This document shows, piece after piece, positions 22,864-31,561 of a stretch of DNA of 64,000 nt. The DNA lies in NCBI GenBank assembly GCA_017963125.1, contig JAGCUA010000002.1, positions 1 to 64,000 of the forward strand, in the 5' to 3' direction. The translations under genes and the position numbers were made by a program. The stretch's first letter is position 1; every line of letters starts with the position of its first letter. Origin of the DNA: a bacterium. Its GTDB lineage: Bacteria > UBP6 > UBA1177. The notes beneath the pieces are model-generated. The model searched no databases. It had not been told where the DNA came from and saw only the letters and a program-made list of their open reading frames with translations.

Positions 22864-24579
22864 TTATTCTTCTTCTCCCGTGTAGGTGAGAGTCGTGTCT
22901 GTTATTTCATAGCATTTGCCGCCTGCAACGGGTTTCGATTCGTATGTCGAAGAGTTGATCGTTACTTCTTCAACTCTAAGATCCTTGAAAGAAACTGTCA
23001 TAGCTCCGGTCGTCTCATCGTAAGCGGTGATATTGACCTTTCCTTTCTGCTGGAAGTAGGATTTAGCCTGTTCGTCTTCCCATACGAAAATGAATATTCC
23101 GGCATCATCCTTGTAATTCGTTCCTGCAAGGTTGTGTTCGCCGAGAACCGGATCTACATAGAAAAGCTGCATCGAGAACAGGTCGTCGAGTGTAGCGTCG
23201 CCTGTATTCGGAGTGTAGGTGGTTCTGTAGCTTTTGTAAGAGCTGTTGAAAGTCTTGTCTGCATCATCGTTGCTGAGAGTGATCGTTTCGCATTCATAAG
23301 GAACGCATTCTGTCTGAGCTGCATTGCAGGTCAGGTCTTCGCCGCAGCCTTCGCCGCATGTTCCGCCGCATCCGTCGTCTCCGCAGATCTTGCCGTCGCA
23401 CTGGGGAACGCAGATCGTATCCCAAGTGATATTTTCGACTTCGAAGCATTTTCCGCCTGCAACAGGAATATAGTCGGTATCGATTTCAACAAGTCTGAAA
23501 GAGCCTTTTCCTTTCGATTCAAGAGTTCCTTCCTTGACTTCGGTGAACTCAAGCGTTCCGCTTTCCTGGAAGTAGTATTTTCCGATGGACTGGTTTTCCA
23601 GATCATAGTCTTCATAAAGCAGAACATAAGCGTCGGTTATGTTTTCGGTATCGCTGTTGAGAGTGATCGTTCCTTTTTTAAGTTCGTCTACTGCAAAACC
23701 GATTTCAAGAAGGTCCGGGATCGATGCGCTGCCGATCCCGTTTCCTGTCGTATATGCGTCATAGTAGTAGTTCGTGCCGAACCATGAATCTTCAGCGACC
23801 AATTCAAATTCGCTGACTTCTCCAAGTTTGTCACAGTTGAAGGGAACGCACTTGAAATCTGCGCTGCAAGCCTGACCGTCGCATGTTCCGCAGGTTCCGC
23901 CGCATCCGTCGCTTCCGCACTGTTTGCCGTCGCACTGAGGAATGCATACGCCGCTGTCGAATGCTGCCGTTTCGATTTTAAGGCATTTGCCGCCTTCTAC
24001 CGGAGTCGATTCATAAGTTTCGGAATTAACAGTGACTTCGATAAGTTTTGCGGAAACAGTTCCTTTGATTTCGCCGTTTGCGTCGATAACTTCGACAGTC
24101 AGAGATCCGCTCTTCTGGAAGAAGCGTTTTTCGTAACTGCCCGAGCCTTCTTCATCTTCGACATAGTCTGACATAACGCTTACACATTCTGTGCATGTCG
24201 AATAGTTCGAGTTAGCCTCGTTTCCGAGATCGTAAGTTCCTTCAGTAACGTCAAATCCGTTGCTGTTTCCTTCCTGGTAGAACTCAAGGTAAAGCATGGG
24301 ATCTTCGCCTGCATAGTAGAAGCTCCCTTCATAATACATCGATAAAGTGTTCAAATCGATCGAAATGCCTGTGCAGCCTTCATCATCGGTCGCGTCAGTG
24401 GGCTCTTCCGAAGTCGGTTCGTCCGAGGTAGGTTCTTCCGAGGTGGGTTCTTCCGAGGTGGGTTCTTCCGAAGTCGGTTCGTCTGTCGGATCAATTTTTT
24501 CTTTTTTGCTGCTGCCGCCGCATGCAACAAAAACCATCATCGAAAGTACGATGACTGTGATTGTGAGAAATTTTTTCAT
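22864..24579 (-). CDS. Array lipoprotein 11: A-, C- and B-type modules with SEEPT tether
   Basis: 571 residues. Lipobox MVFVAC, then GGSSKKEKID and a short tether of SEEPT/SDEPT pentapeptides (about 34-60). Three modules follow in the order A (CTGISIDLNTL; TCTECVSVM; FFQKSGSLTV; SAKLIEVTV), C (CDKLGEVSEF; FQESGTLEFTEVKEGT; GSFRLVEIDTDYIPV; ITWDTIC) and B (CETITLSND; YTPNTGDA; YFQQKGKVNI; LRVEEVTI; ITDTTLTY). Canonical CGSDGCGGTCG and CGDDGCGGTCG spacers separate them. With array lipoprotein 12 it shows the full A-C-B architecture, from which shorter paralogs could derive by module loss. ATG with AGGAGG upstream. Confidence 0.88.
   Translation of the reverse strand: MKKFLTITVIVLSMMVFVACGGSSKKEKIDPTDEPTSEEPTSEEPTSEEPTSDEPTSEEPTDATDDEGCTGISIDLNTLSMYYEGSFYYAGEDPMLYLEFYQEGNSNGFDVTEGTYDLGNEANSNYSTCTECVSVMSDYVEDEEGSGSYEKRFFQKSGSLTVEVIDANGEIKGTVSAKLIEVTVNSETYESTPVEGGKCLKIETAAFDSGVCIPQCDGKQCGSDGCGGTCGTCDGQACSADFKCVPFNCDKLGEVSEFELVAEDSWFGTNYYYDAYTTGNGIGSASIPDLLEIGFAVDELKKGTITLNSDTENITDAYVLLYEDYDLENQSIGKYYFQESGTLEFTEVKEGTLESKGKGSFRLVEIDTDYIPVAGGKCFEVENITWDTICVPQCDGKICGDDGCGGTCGEGCGEDLTCNAAQTECVPYECETITLSNDDADKTFNSSYKSYRTTYTPNTGDATLDDLFSMQLFYVDPVLGEHNLAGTNYKDDAGIFIFVWEDEQAKSYFQQKGKVNITAYDETTGAMTVSFKDLRVEEVTINSSTYESKPVAGGKCYEITDTTLTYTGEEE
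24400..24480 (-). repeat. 15-bp coding tandem repeat (SEEPT)
   Basis: Five to six 15-bp units (+ strand ggttcttccgaggtg and variants) encoding SEEPT/SDEPT. Confidence 0.75.
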
Positions 24580-24613
24580 AAAAGCCTCCTAAAGTTAAAA
24601 AACAAACCGTAAA

Positions 24614-24642
24614 ATTATAGTTAAAACTCTATTAAATAAAAG
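24614..24642 (-). promoter_or_regulatory. Array-type promoter before array lipoprotein 11
   Basis: Leftward CTTTTA (complement of 24637-24642), 17 bp, TATAAT (complement of 24614-24619). Likely drives genes 11 and 10. Confidence 0.5.
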
Positions 24643-24648
24643 TTTTTT

Positions 24649-26439
24649 CTATTCTGAAGCGGGGTAGGCGAGGGATGTATTGGTGATTTCGACGCATTTC
24701 CCGCCGGGAACAATTATTGAACCGAAGTCTTCGTCAACATCGATTTCGGCAAGTCTTACCGAGGTGAGAGCCGCTTCGAAATAGCCTGTATCAAGGTCGA
24801 AAACGCTGAATTCGACTATGCCGCTCTGCTGGAAATACATTCTTTCGCCGTCCTCGTAAAGCGTGAATACGACATCGCTGCTTCTGAGGTTCGTTCCGTA
24901 AAGCTTGTATTTTCTCATCGTCTGGATGTTGCCGTACATCGCGAATCTCAAGGTTTCGACTTTGTCGGCACTGCCGAGATCCGGCGTGATCGAATAAGTG
25001 TAGCTGTAGATCCTGTCGCCTGGATAGATCTGCGCGTCGTTGTCTGCGAGTTCAGTCATCGTGATCTCGTCGCAGTCCCAGTCAACGCACGATTTCTGGT
25101 CGGGGCTGCATGCCTTCTCTTCGCCGCAGCCTTCACCGCACTCGCCGCCGCAGCCGTCAGGACCGCAGATCTTACCGTCGCACTGAGGAACGCAGATGGT
25201 ATCCCATGTCAGATTTTCGACTTCGTAGCATGCTCCGCCGGGAACCGGAGTCGATTCGTAGGTGTAGTCGTCGATTTCAACTTCGACAAGCCTGAAAGAG
25301 CCGTGTCCTTTCGATTCAAAAGTCCCTTCTTTCACTTCTTCAAAAACGAGTTCGCCGCTCTGCTGGAAAAAAGTGCGGCCGTATTCGTTGTTTTCAAAAT
25401 CCATATCTTCGAAAAGCCTGATGCATTCGACGCATGTCAGGTACTGTGCATTCTCTCCGCCGAGGTCGATCGTTCCTTTTTTCAGCACATAACCGTCCTG
25501 CTCAAAATGGAGTGTCATTATGTCGGGGAGTTCCGTGCTGCCTATGATGTTGTCTGAAACAGATGCCTGATAGTAATAGTCGTCAAACTGGTTCGCGTGC
25601 ATTTCCACTTCGTCGAAAGTGATTTTCTCACATTCAAACGGAACGCACGATTTCTGGTCTTTAGAGCAGGTAAGGTCTCCGCTGCAGCCTTCGCCGCATT
25701 TTCCGCCGCATCCGTCGCCTCCGCAGACTTTGCCGTCGCAGTCGGGAACGCAGACTCCGCTGTTGAAAGCCCAGTTTTCGATTGCGACGCACCCGCCTCC
25801 TGTTACCTTGTTCGCTTCGCCTGTCTCCGGATCGACCGTGACTTCCACGAGTTTAGCCGTAAGATTTCCTTTGATTTCGTTTTCTTTATCAACTGCTTCG
25901 ATCACGAGAGTTCCGCTTTCCTGAAAAAACAGTTTGTTTGCATGTTTCCCGTCGTGATCCTGGAAAACTTTCACGCACTCGGTGCAGTTCAGATAGCTTT
26001 TGTTGTCGCCTTTGCCGAGGTCGTAAGTGCCGGGGTGCGATGTGATTTCATCAGGCGAAGTTGCGTTTCTCGACTGGAAAATATCGATCTCGAGTTTGTC
26101 CGTCATGTTTTTGTCGCCTAAAATGTTGTCCTTGACATGACCGAGGTAAGTGTCTCGGTAATATTTGCTGAAAGTGGAATCGTCGATCGTGAAAATGTAG
26201 CATCCTTCAGCGTTTTTCTCCGGTTCGCCGCTTTCCGGAGCAGTGTCGCTGTCGTCAGTATCAGGGATTTCAGTATCAACGGAATCGGCATCGCCTGTTT
26301 CTGTATCAGCCGTTCCGGTATCCGGAAGGTCTTCGTCGGAAATCTCTTCGTCATGATTGTTTTTTTTGTCGTTGCTGCCGCAGGAAACCAAAAATAAGAA
26401 GGAAAAAACCAAAACAAGGAAAATCAAAAACTTTTTCAT
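24649..26439 (-). CDS. Array lipoprotein 12: A-, C- and B-type modules
   Basis: 596 residues, first gene of the array. Lipobox LFLVSC, then GSNDKKNNHDEE and a DTETGDADS-type acidic linker to about 75. Modules: A (CYIFTIDDSTF; NCTECVKVF; FFQESGTLVI; LTAKLVEVTV; GGGCVAIENWAF), C (CEKITFDEVEM; FFQQSGELVFEEVKEGT; GSFRLVEVEID; LTWDTIC) and B (CDEITMTEL; SITPDLGSA; YFQQSGIVEF; ITNTSLAY). CGGDGCGGKCG and CGPDGCGGECG spacers separate them. The start at 26439 is supported by GGAGG 5 nt upstream; an in-frame codon 7 residues earlier is rejected. It is divergent from the 26.6-kb surface protein across a 213-nt gap. Confidence 0.88.
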   Translation of the reverse strand: MKKFLIFLVLVFSFLFLVSCGSNDKKNNHDEEISDEDLPDTGTADTETGDADSVDTEIPDTDDSDTAPESGEPEKNAEGCYIFTIDDSTFSKYYRDTYLGHVKDNILGDKNMTDKLEIDIFQSRNATSPDEITSHPGTYDLGKGDNKSYLNCTECVKVFQDHDGKHANKLFFQESGTLVIEAVDKENEIKGNLTAKLVEVTVDPETGEANKVTGGGCVAIENWAFNSGVCVPDCDGKVCGGDGCGGKCGEGCSGDLTCSKDQKSCVPFECEKITFDEVEMHANQFDDYYYQASVSDNIIGSTELPDIMTLHFEQDGYVLKKGTIDLGGENAQYLTCVECIRLFEDMDFENNEYGRTFFQQSGELVFEEVKEGTFESKGHGSFRLVEVEIDDYTYESTPVPGGACYEVENLTWDTICVPQCDGKICGPDGCGGECGEGCGEEKACSPDQKSCVDWDCDEITMTELADNDAQIYPGDRIYSYTYSITPDLGSADKVETLRFAMYGNIQTMRKYKLYGTNLRSSDVVFTLYEDGERMYFQQSGIVEFSVFDLDTGYFEAALTSVRLAEIDVDEDFGSIIVPGGKCVEITNTSLAYPASE

Positions 26440-26472
26440 GAAAAACCTCCGAAAAATCAAAAGTTGCCGCTA

Positions 26473-26502
26473 ATTATGAAGTGGATCGAAAAAAAAGTAA
26501 AG
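26473..26502 (-). promoter_or_regulatory. Array-type promoter before array lipoprotein 12
   Basis: Leftward CTTTAC (complement of 26497-26502), 18 bp, CATAAT (complement of 26473-26478). The weakest match of the set. Confidence 0.4.
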
Positions 26503-26652
26503 TTGCTCTGCCGGTTTTGCCGCCGCCGGTTATCTGGATGTCGGGATATCGTTATTGTTCTGCGTCGATAAAATGTTGCTTTTTAGGCTGTTTTTAATAA
26601 AATACTTCAATTTTTGTGTGTTGGTTCTCATTTTAATTTGTTTGGAGGTATT

Positions 26653-29600
26653 ATGAAAAACGCAAAATTCTTAGTGCTTTTTTTAATTATTTTAACTTCT
26701 TTAGTGCTTTTTGCACAGGAAGATCCCGATCCTGAGACACCGGATCCGGAAGCTTCGGACGCAGATCAGACTGAAGTTGCCGACGAGGATCAGGCTGAAG
26801 TTCCCGATGAAACTCCTGATGAGGAGGAACCTGTACAAGATACCGGCTGGGGACACATGATCGGCGGAGAACCTGCGAAAAGCTGGGAAGACGGCGGTCA
26901 GGATTTCTTCGTTATGTTCAACTCGAACATTGACAACAAAATCAAGCTTTATGATGAAGATCCTGCCAACCCCCAGGGTGATACCTGTGTGGAATCGAGT
27001 TCTTTCACACTGAACAATTTCCACATTCCTGAAGATGCCATCATCGAAGAGGCTTATCTTATCTGGATGGGTGCGGTCGATCCTGCGAAAATCAACGAAC
27101 CTACCGACAACAAAGTCCATCTTGCCTTCACGCAGACGGCTGATTCAAATGTAGAATATGCAGCAGATATCACCGCCGGTGAAGAAGGGAAGGGCAAAAA
27201 ACTCGGCACAAGCCCGAGCTTCGAATTCGAAGGCATCAAATTCAAGGACGATGTCGAAATAGGATGCTCTGAAACGGCAACAGGCACCAGTACTCCCGAT
27301 TTTGAAATCGGTTATTTTACCTATCGTGTTGATGTCACCGATTTCTTCAAAGAGATCGAAAAAGTCAACAGCGCGGCAGGTTACGGCGAAGACGGCGAAT
27401 ACTATGGAACATACACTTTCAGCGGTCTCGACTGCACGGATCACGATGCTTACAAGTGCAAGACTACGATGGTCAGCGCATGGTCGCTCTTCTTCATTTA
27501 CAGATCGAAAAACATCAAACCGAAGAAGATCTACTTCTATAACGGTCTTTCATTCGTTGTAGGCGACACATCGACTGCTAAAGTTTCCGGTTTCGAACTT
27601 CCTCTTTATCCGACAGCACGTGTCACCACGATGATCGCGGAAGGCGACCCGAGTCTTCTCAACCCGTCGCTTCCTCCGGAAGGCATTTCTCTTATCGGCC
27701 AGAATGCAAGCAGTTCATACAAGCTCAACAACAAGTGCAACCCGATAACGAGCACCTACGTCGAAGTTTACAACTCTGTTTCTTCGATCGTAAACTGGGA
27801 TCCGAACGCTGCTGAAGACAATCAGATCCAGTGCGTTTCCGGTCCTGAAGACGAAGGCGTCAACTACGGTATCGACGTCGACACGTTCCTTCTCAACAGC
27901 GAAAAAGAGATCAACCTTCAGGAACATCTCGAAAAGGGAAATACCGAAATGGATATCCAGCTTTCAGTAAACCAGGACGGTATTTTTACGAACTACATGG
28001 TTCTTTCGGTCGATATCAAGGGCGCAAACTTCGATATTCCTGACGAGGACGAAAAATACTTCTGCGCATGTCCGGCTGCAGAAAATAACGGTGTAAAGGA
28101 TTACTACTGTCCTTACTCCAACATGAGCAGAGAGTTCTACTACCTTGTCAAAATCCAGAACTGGGGCGAAGACGAAACGGGAACGGTTACGATTTCCGAC
28201 GAGCTTGATCCTCAGCTTGAATACATCAAGGGATCGACTGATTTCGCGACGCAGTTCGACGAGAAAGGCGACGGTACAGACTGGACCGTTATTCCCGATA
28301 AGGACGGCGGCCTGTTCCCGCTTTCAGGTACTGGCTACAAAGTCAGCGACAAAATGCTCAAATGCAACAAAAATTCGTGTCCCGACAAGATCCTTGTCAG
28401 ATACAAAGTCAAACCGAAAACAGGTATCGCCAAGAACTATGTCTTCTCGAATATTGCTTTCATCAAAGACGAGAAGAGCGAGGAGCCTTACAAAACGAAT
28501 ACTTCATACCCGCTTAAACTGAAACCGGGAAGCTGTGTTCCGGAAGCTCAGTGTTCCTCTCCGACACAGGAAATGTGCGGCGGCGTAAAAGACAATAAGG
28601 AGTGCGGTGCATCAGGACTTCCTGACTGCCCGACCGGATACAAGTGCGAAAGCTTCAAGTGCAAGGACGATCTCGAACTTATGTGCAGCGATGCGGCGAT
28701 AACGCTTGCTATCGGTAAAAACTCGCCTCAGTCCGACAACTCGATAATCATTGCCAAGGACAACGGCGGTCAGCCTCTCGTTCTCGGTCAGTTCACGCTC
28801 CAGGCTTCAGAATGCGCTGATGAAAAAGTTTTCAACTTCGATGCGATCAGCGTTCACTACGATACGAAGCGCGACACGAACTTCAGCTTCAGCGATTTCG
28901 AACTCGTTTACGATGCAGACGGCAACGGAACTTATGACGAAGCTGTCGATTCGATAATCAACATCGCCGAGGGCACCACGGTCAACTCGAGCAACTACGT
29001 TTACTTCCCGCTTAAAGCCAATGCGAAGAAGTATATCGGCAAATCGCTGAACTACTTCCTCGTCAGAGCGAAAGTCGATTACAGAAGCGAAGAGATCGCT
29101 GCGAACACTTCGTTCTACTTCTTCCTTGAAGAGGGCGATGTCCGTGTCAATACCGAGATCAAGGACAGCAATGCGACTGTTTCCAACGAAAAACTCGATT
29201 TCGCTACATTCTTCCTTGAGCCGACGGGTGATTTCTTCATCGTTACGACCGGCGCTCACGATCCTGCTGTTCCGGCTATTTCCGAGATGAACAACAATAT
29301 TCCGGTTATGCAGATCAGAACGAAGTCTGTTTCCAAGGAAAATTCGATCAAAGAGTTCAAAATCAAAAACCCGAATACGTCGAAATTCGTAAAATTCGGC
29401 GACAAGAACGGCATCACCGGTATTTCGATCTGGCTCGACACGAACAATGACGGAGCAGGAGATATCAAGATCGCAGAAAAGACCACTTTCGAAGCTGGTG
29501 AAGCTGCTACGGTGACCTTCAAGTCGGATACATTCAGCCAGCCGATCAACTACATCGCAGGCGAGGAGAAATATTTCGTCGTTTACGTCGATTTCAACAT

Positions 29601-29877
29601 GGTTAAGGCTGATCCTGCTATGGCCGGAAAGATCCAGATCCCGAAGGGCGGACTCAAACTCGGTGATGAGTCGAATTTCTACGAGCTTCCGCTTAACTCT
29701 AAGACCTACACCTACGCTTGCCAGGAAGGCGATGCTAACTGCGAAACCAAGAAGAAGAGCGGCGGCTGTGCTGTTCTCGAAGTAGAATCCGACAACACGA
29801 ATCTGATCGTCGTTGCTGCGGTCCTTTCGGCGGCTGCAATGCTCGGTTTTGCACTTCTCAGAAAAAAAATCTTCTAA
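26653..29877 (+). CDS. Large surface protein with DUF11-like domain and SGGC C-terminal sorting-type tail
   Basis: 1074 residues. Signal peptide MKNAKFLVLFLIILTSLVLF plus AQ, then an acidic Pro/Asp/Glu stretch. The large beta-rich ectodomain includes a DUF11-like stretch (FYYLVKIQNWGEDETGTVTI, DELDPQLEYIKGS, about 500-620) and a Cys-rich linker (CVPEAQCSSPTQEMCGG). A C-terminal half with repeated strand-rich units follows. The end has KKKSGGC, about 14 polar residues, a membrane helix (LIVVAAVLSAAAMLGFALL) and RKKIF. This resembles Cys-containing C-terminal anchors such as MYXO-CTERM or Synerg-CTERM. ATG 26653 was chosen because of GGAGG at 26644-26648. Strong C-ending codon use suggests abundant expression. 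Role unknown; likely surface layer or adhesion. Confidence 0.82.
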   Translation: MKNAKFLVLFLIILTSLVLFAQEDPDPETPDPEASDADQTEVADEDQAEVPDETPDEEEPVQDTGWGHMIGGEPAKSWEDGGQDFFVMFNSNIDNKIKLYDEDPANPQGDTCVESSSFTLNNFHIPEDAIIEEAYLIWMGAVDPAKINEPTDNKVHLAFTQTADSNVEYAADITAGEEGKGKKLGTSPSFEFEGIKFKDDVEIGCSETATGTSTPDFEIGYFTYRVDVTDFFKEIEKVNSAAGYGEDGEYYGTYTFSGLDCTDHDAYKCKTTMVSAWSLFFIYRSKNIKPKKIYFYNGLSFVVGDTSTAKVSGFELPLYPTARVTTMIAEGDPSLLNPSLPPEGISLIGQNASSSYKLNNKCNPITSTYVEVYNSVSSIVNWDPNAAEDNQIQCVSGPEDEGVNYGIDVDTFLLNSEKEINLQEHLEKGNTEMDIQLSVNQDGIFTNYMVLSVDIKGANFDIPDEDEKYFCACPAAENNGVKDYYCPYSNMSREFYYLVKIQNWGEDETGTVTISDELDPQLEYIKGSTDFATQFDEKGDGTDWTVIPDKDGGLFPLSGTGYKVSDKMLKCNKNSCPDKILVRYKVKPKTGIAKNYVFSNIAFIKDEKSEEPYKTNTSYPLKLKPGSCVPEAQCSSPTQEMCGGVKDNKECGASGLPDCPTGYKCESFKCKDDLELMCSDAAITLAIGKNSPQSDNSIIIAKDNGGQPLVLGQFTLQASECADEKVFNFDAISVHYDTKRDTNFSFSDFELVYDADGNGTYDEAVDSIINIAEGTTVNSSNYVYFPLKANAKKYIGKSLNYFLVRAKVDYRSEEIAANTSFYFFLEEGDVRVNTEIKDSNATVSNEKLDFATFFLEPTGDFFIVTTGAHDPAVPAISEMNNNIPVMQIRTKSVSKENSIKEFKIKNPNTSKFVKFGDKNGITGISIWLDTNNDGAGDIKIAEKTTFEAGEAATVTFKSDTFSQPINYIAGEEKYFVVYVDFNMVKADPAMAGKIQIPKGGLKLGDESNFYELPLNSKTYTYACQEGDANCETKKKSGGCAVLEVESDNTNLIVVAAVLSAAAMLGFALLRKKIF

Positions 29878-29998
29878 ATCCTCTAAAAAATCTGTTTAAA
29901 AACCTCTAACAATTTTACTTTTTTTTCATTTTGTGTTACTCAGCACCGTTTTTTTTGTATTTAGTGACAATTTTTTTGCGTTTTCGCAAGGGGGAAAC

Positions 29999-31546
29999 AT
30001 GAAATCAGTTAACGTTCAGGAACTTTTGAAAAGGCTCGGAATCAAGAAGAAAAACTACGGTGCAACGACCGGTTCTTCGAAAGGTTGGCTCAAAACGACG
30101 GGAAAAGAGCTCGACAGCATTTCCCCGATCGACGGCAAAGTGATTGCAACTGTAATCCAGGCAACTAAGAAAGATTATGAAAAAGTTGCTGCGAAGGCAA
30201 AGGCTGCTTTCGAGAAATTCAAAATGATGCCCGCTCCGAAACGCGGACTTATCGTTCGCGAGATCGGCGACGCTCTGAGAAAGTACAAAAGCGACCTCGG
30301 CGCGCTTGTAACTCTTGAAATGGGTAAGATCGCCGTTGAAGGAAAAGGCGAAGTTCAGGAAATGATCGACGTTTCCGATTTCGCACTCGGCCTCAGCCGC
30401 CAGCTTTACGGCTACACGATGCACAGCGAAAGAGAAAACCACAGAATGTACGACCAGTATCATCCGCTCGGTGTTGTCGGCGTTATCACCGCTTACAACT
30501 TCCCGGTAGCAGTATGGTCGTGGAACTCTCTTCTTGCAGCAGTATGCGGCGACGCTGTAATCTGGAAACCGAGTTCAAAGACTCCTCTTACCGCAATCGC
30601 AGTTCAGAACATCATCGCTCCGATCGTTGACAAATACGATATCGACGGCATTTTCTCGCTCGTTATCGGTAAAGGCAGCGATGTCGGTGACACACTCGTA
30701 AACGATCCGAGAATCCCGCTCATCAGCATGACAGGAAGCACGAAGATGGGACGTCAGATCGGCGAAGCAGTCGCAAAGAGATTCGGCAGATCGCTTCTTG
30801 AACTCGGCGGCAACAACGCAGTAGTCATCGACGAAACTGCTGACCTTGACATGGCTCTCAGAGCTGTCGTTTTCGGTTCTGTCGGCACGGCAGGCCAGAG
30901 ATGCACCACGACAAGAAGAGTCATCATCCAGAAGTCTGTAAAGGCGAAATTCGTAAAATCGCTCATCAACGCATACAAACAGGTCAAGATCGGCAACCCG
31001 CTTGACGACGACAACATCATGGGCCCGGTTGTAGACGAACAGACTGTAAACGACCTCATGGAATCGATCAAACAGGTCAAGGCTCAGGGCGGCAAGATCC
31101 TTTACGGCGGCAAGAAAGTCACCGTTAAAGGCTGCGAAGGCGGTTTCTACGTTGAGCCGACGATCGCTGAAGTAAAACACGACCTTCCGATCGTTATGCA
31201 CGAAACGTTTGCTCCGCTTCTTTACATAATCGAATACGACAAGATCGAAGACGCTATTCTCTACAACAACGAAGTTCCGCAGGGACTCAGCTCGGCACTC
31301 TTCTCGACATCGCTTCCCAACACTGAACTCTGGCTTTCACACGCCGGCTCAGACTGCGGTATCGCGAACGTCAACATCGGCACGAGCGGTGCTGAGATCG
31401 GCGGCGCGTTCGGCGGTGAGAAAGAGACGGGCGGCGGCAGAGAATCCGGCAGCGATGCTTGGAAAGTCTATATGCGCCGTCAGACCAACACGATCAACTG
31501 GGGCAAAACGCTTCCGTTGGCACAGGGCATCGATTTCAAAATTTAA
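29999..31546 (+). CDS. ALDH7-family aldehyde dehydrogenase (aminoadipate-semialdehyde/P6C dehydrogenase type)
   Basis: 515 residues, the usual length for ALDH7 (antiquitin) enzymes. Family marks: YHPLGVVGVITAYNFPVAVW, the nucleotide-site MTGSTKMGR, catalytic Glu in LLELGGNNAVV and catalytic Cys in TAGQRCTTTRRV. It oxidises a semialdehyde with NAD(P)+; in relatives this is alpha-aminoadipate semialdehyde (lysine breakdown) or another omega-semialdehyde, so the exact substrate is uncertain. ATG 29999 was chosen with GGGGG just upstream; an upstream in-frame extension of 22 residues has no support. A P5C-dehydrogenase-type gene follows after 15 nt, making an amino-acid-semialdehyde oxidation operon. 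Codon use indicates high expression. Confidence 0.92.
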   Translation: MKSVNVQELLKRLGIKKKNYGATTGSSKGWLKTTGKELDSISPIDGKVIATVIQATKKDYEKVAAKAKAAFEKFKMMPAPKRGLIVREIGDALRKYKSDLGALVTLEMGKIAVEGKGEVQEMIDVSDFALGLSRQLYGYTMHSERENHRMYDQYHPLGVVGVITAYNFPVAVWSWNSLLAAVCGDAVIWKPSSKTPLTAIAVQNIIAPIVDKYDIDGIFSLVIGKGSDVGDTLVNDPRIPLISMTGSTKMGRQIGEAVAKRFGRSLLELGGNNAVVIDETADLDMALRAVVFGSVGTAGQRCTTTRRVIIQKSVKAKFVKSLINAYKQVKIGNPLDDDNIMGPVVDEQTVNDLMESIKQVKAQGGKILYGGKKVTVKGCEGGFYVEPTIAEVKHDLPIVMHETFAPLLYIIEYDKIEDAILYNNEVPQGLSSALFSTSLPNTELWLSHAGSDCGIANVNIGTSGAEIGGAFGGEKETGGGRESGSDAWKVYMRRQTNTINWGKTLPLAQGIDFKI

Positions 31547-31561
31547 TAGGAGGATTTTACA

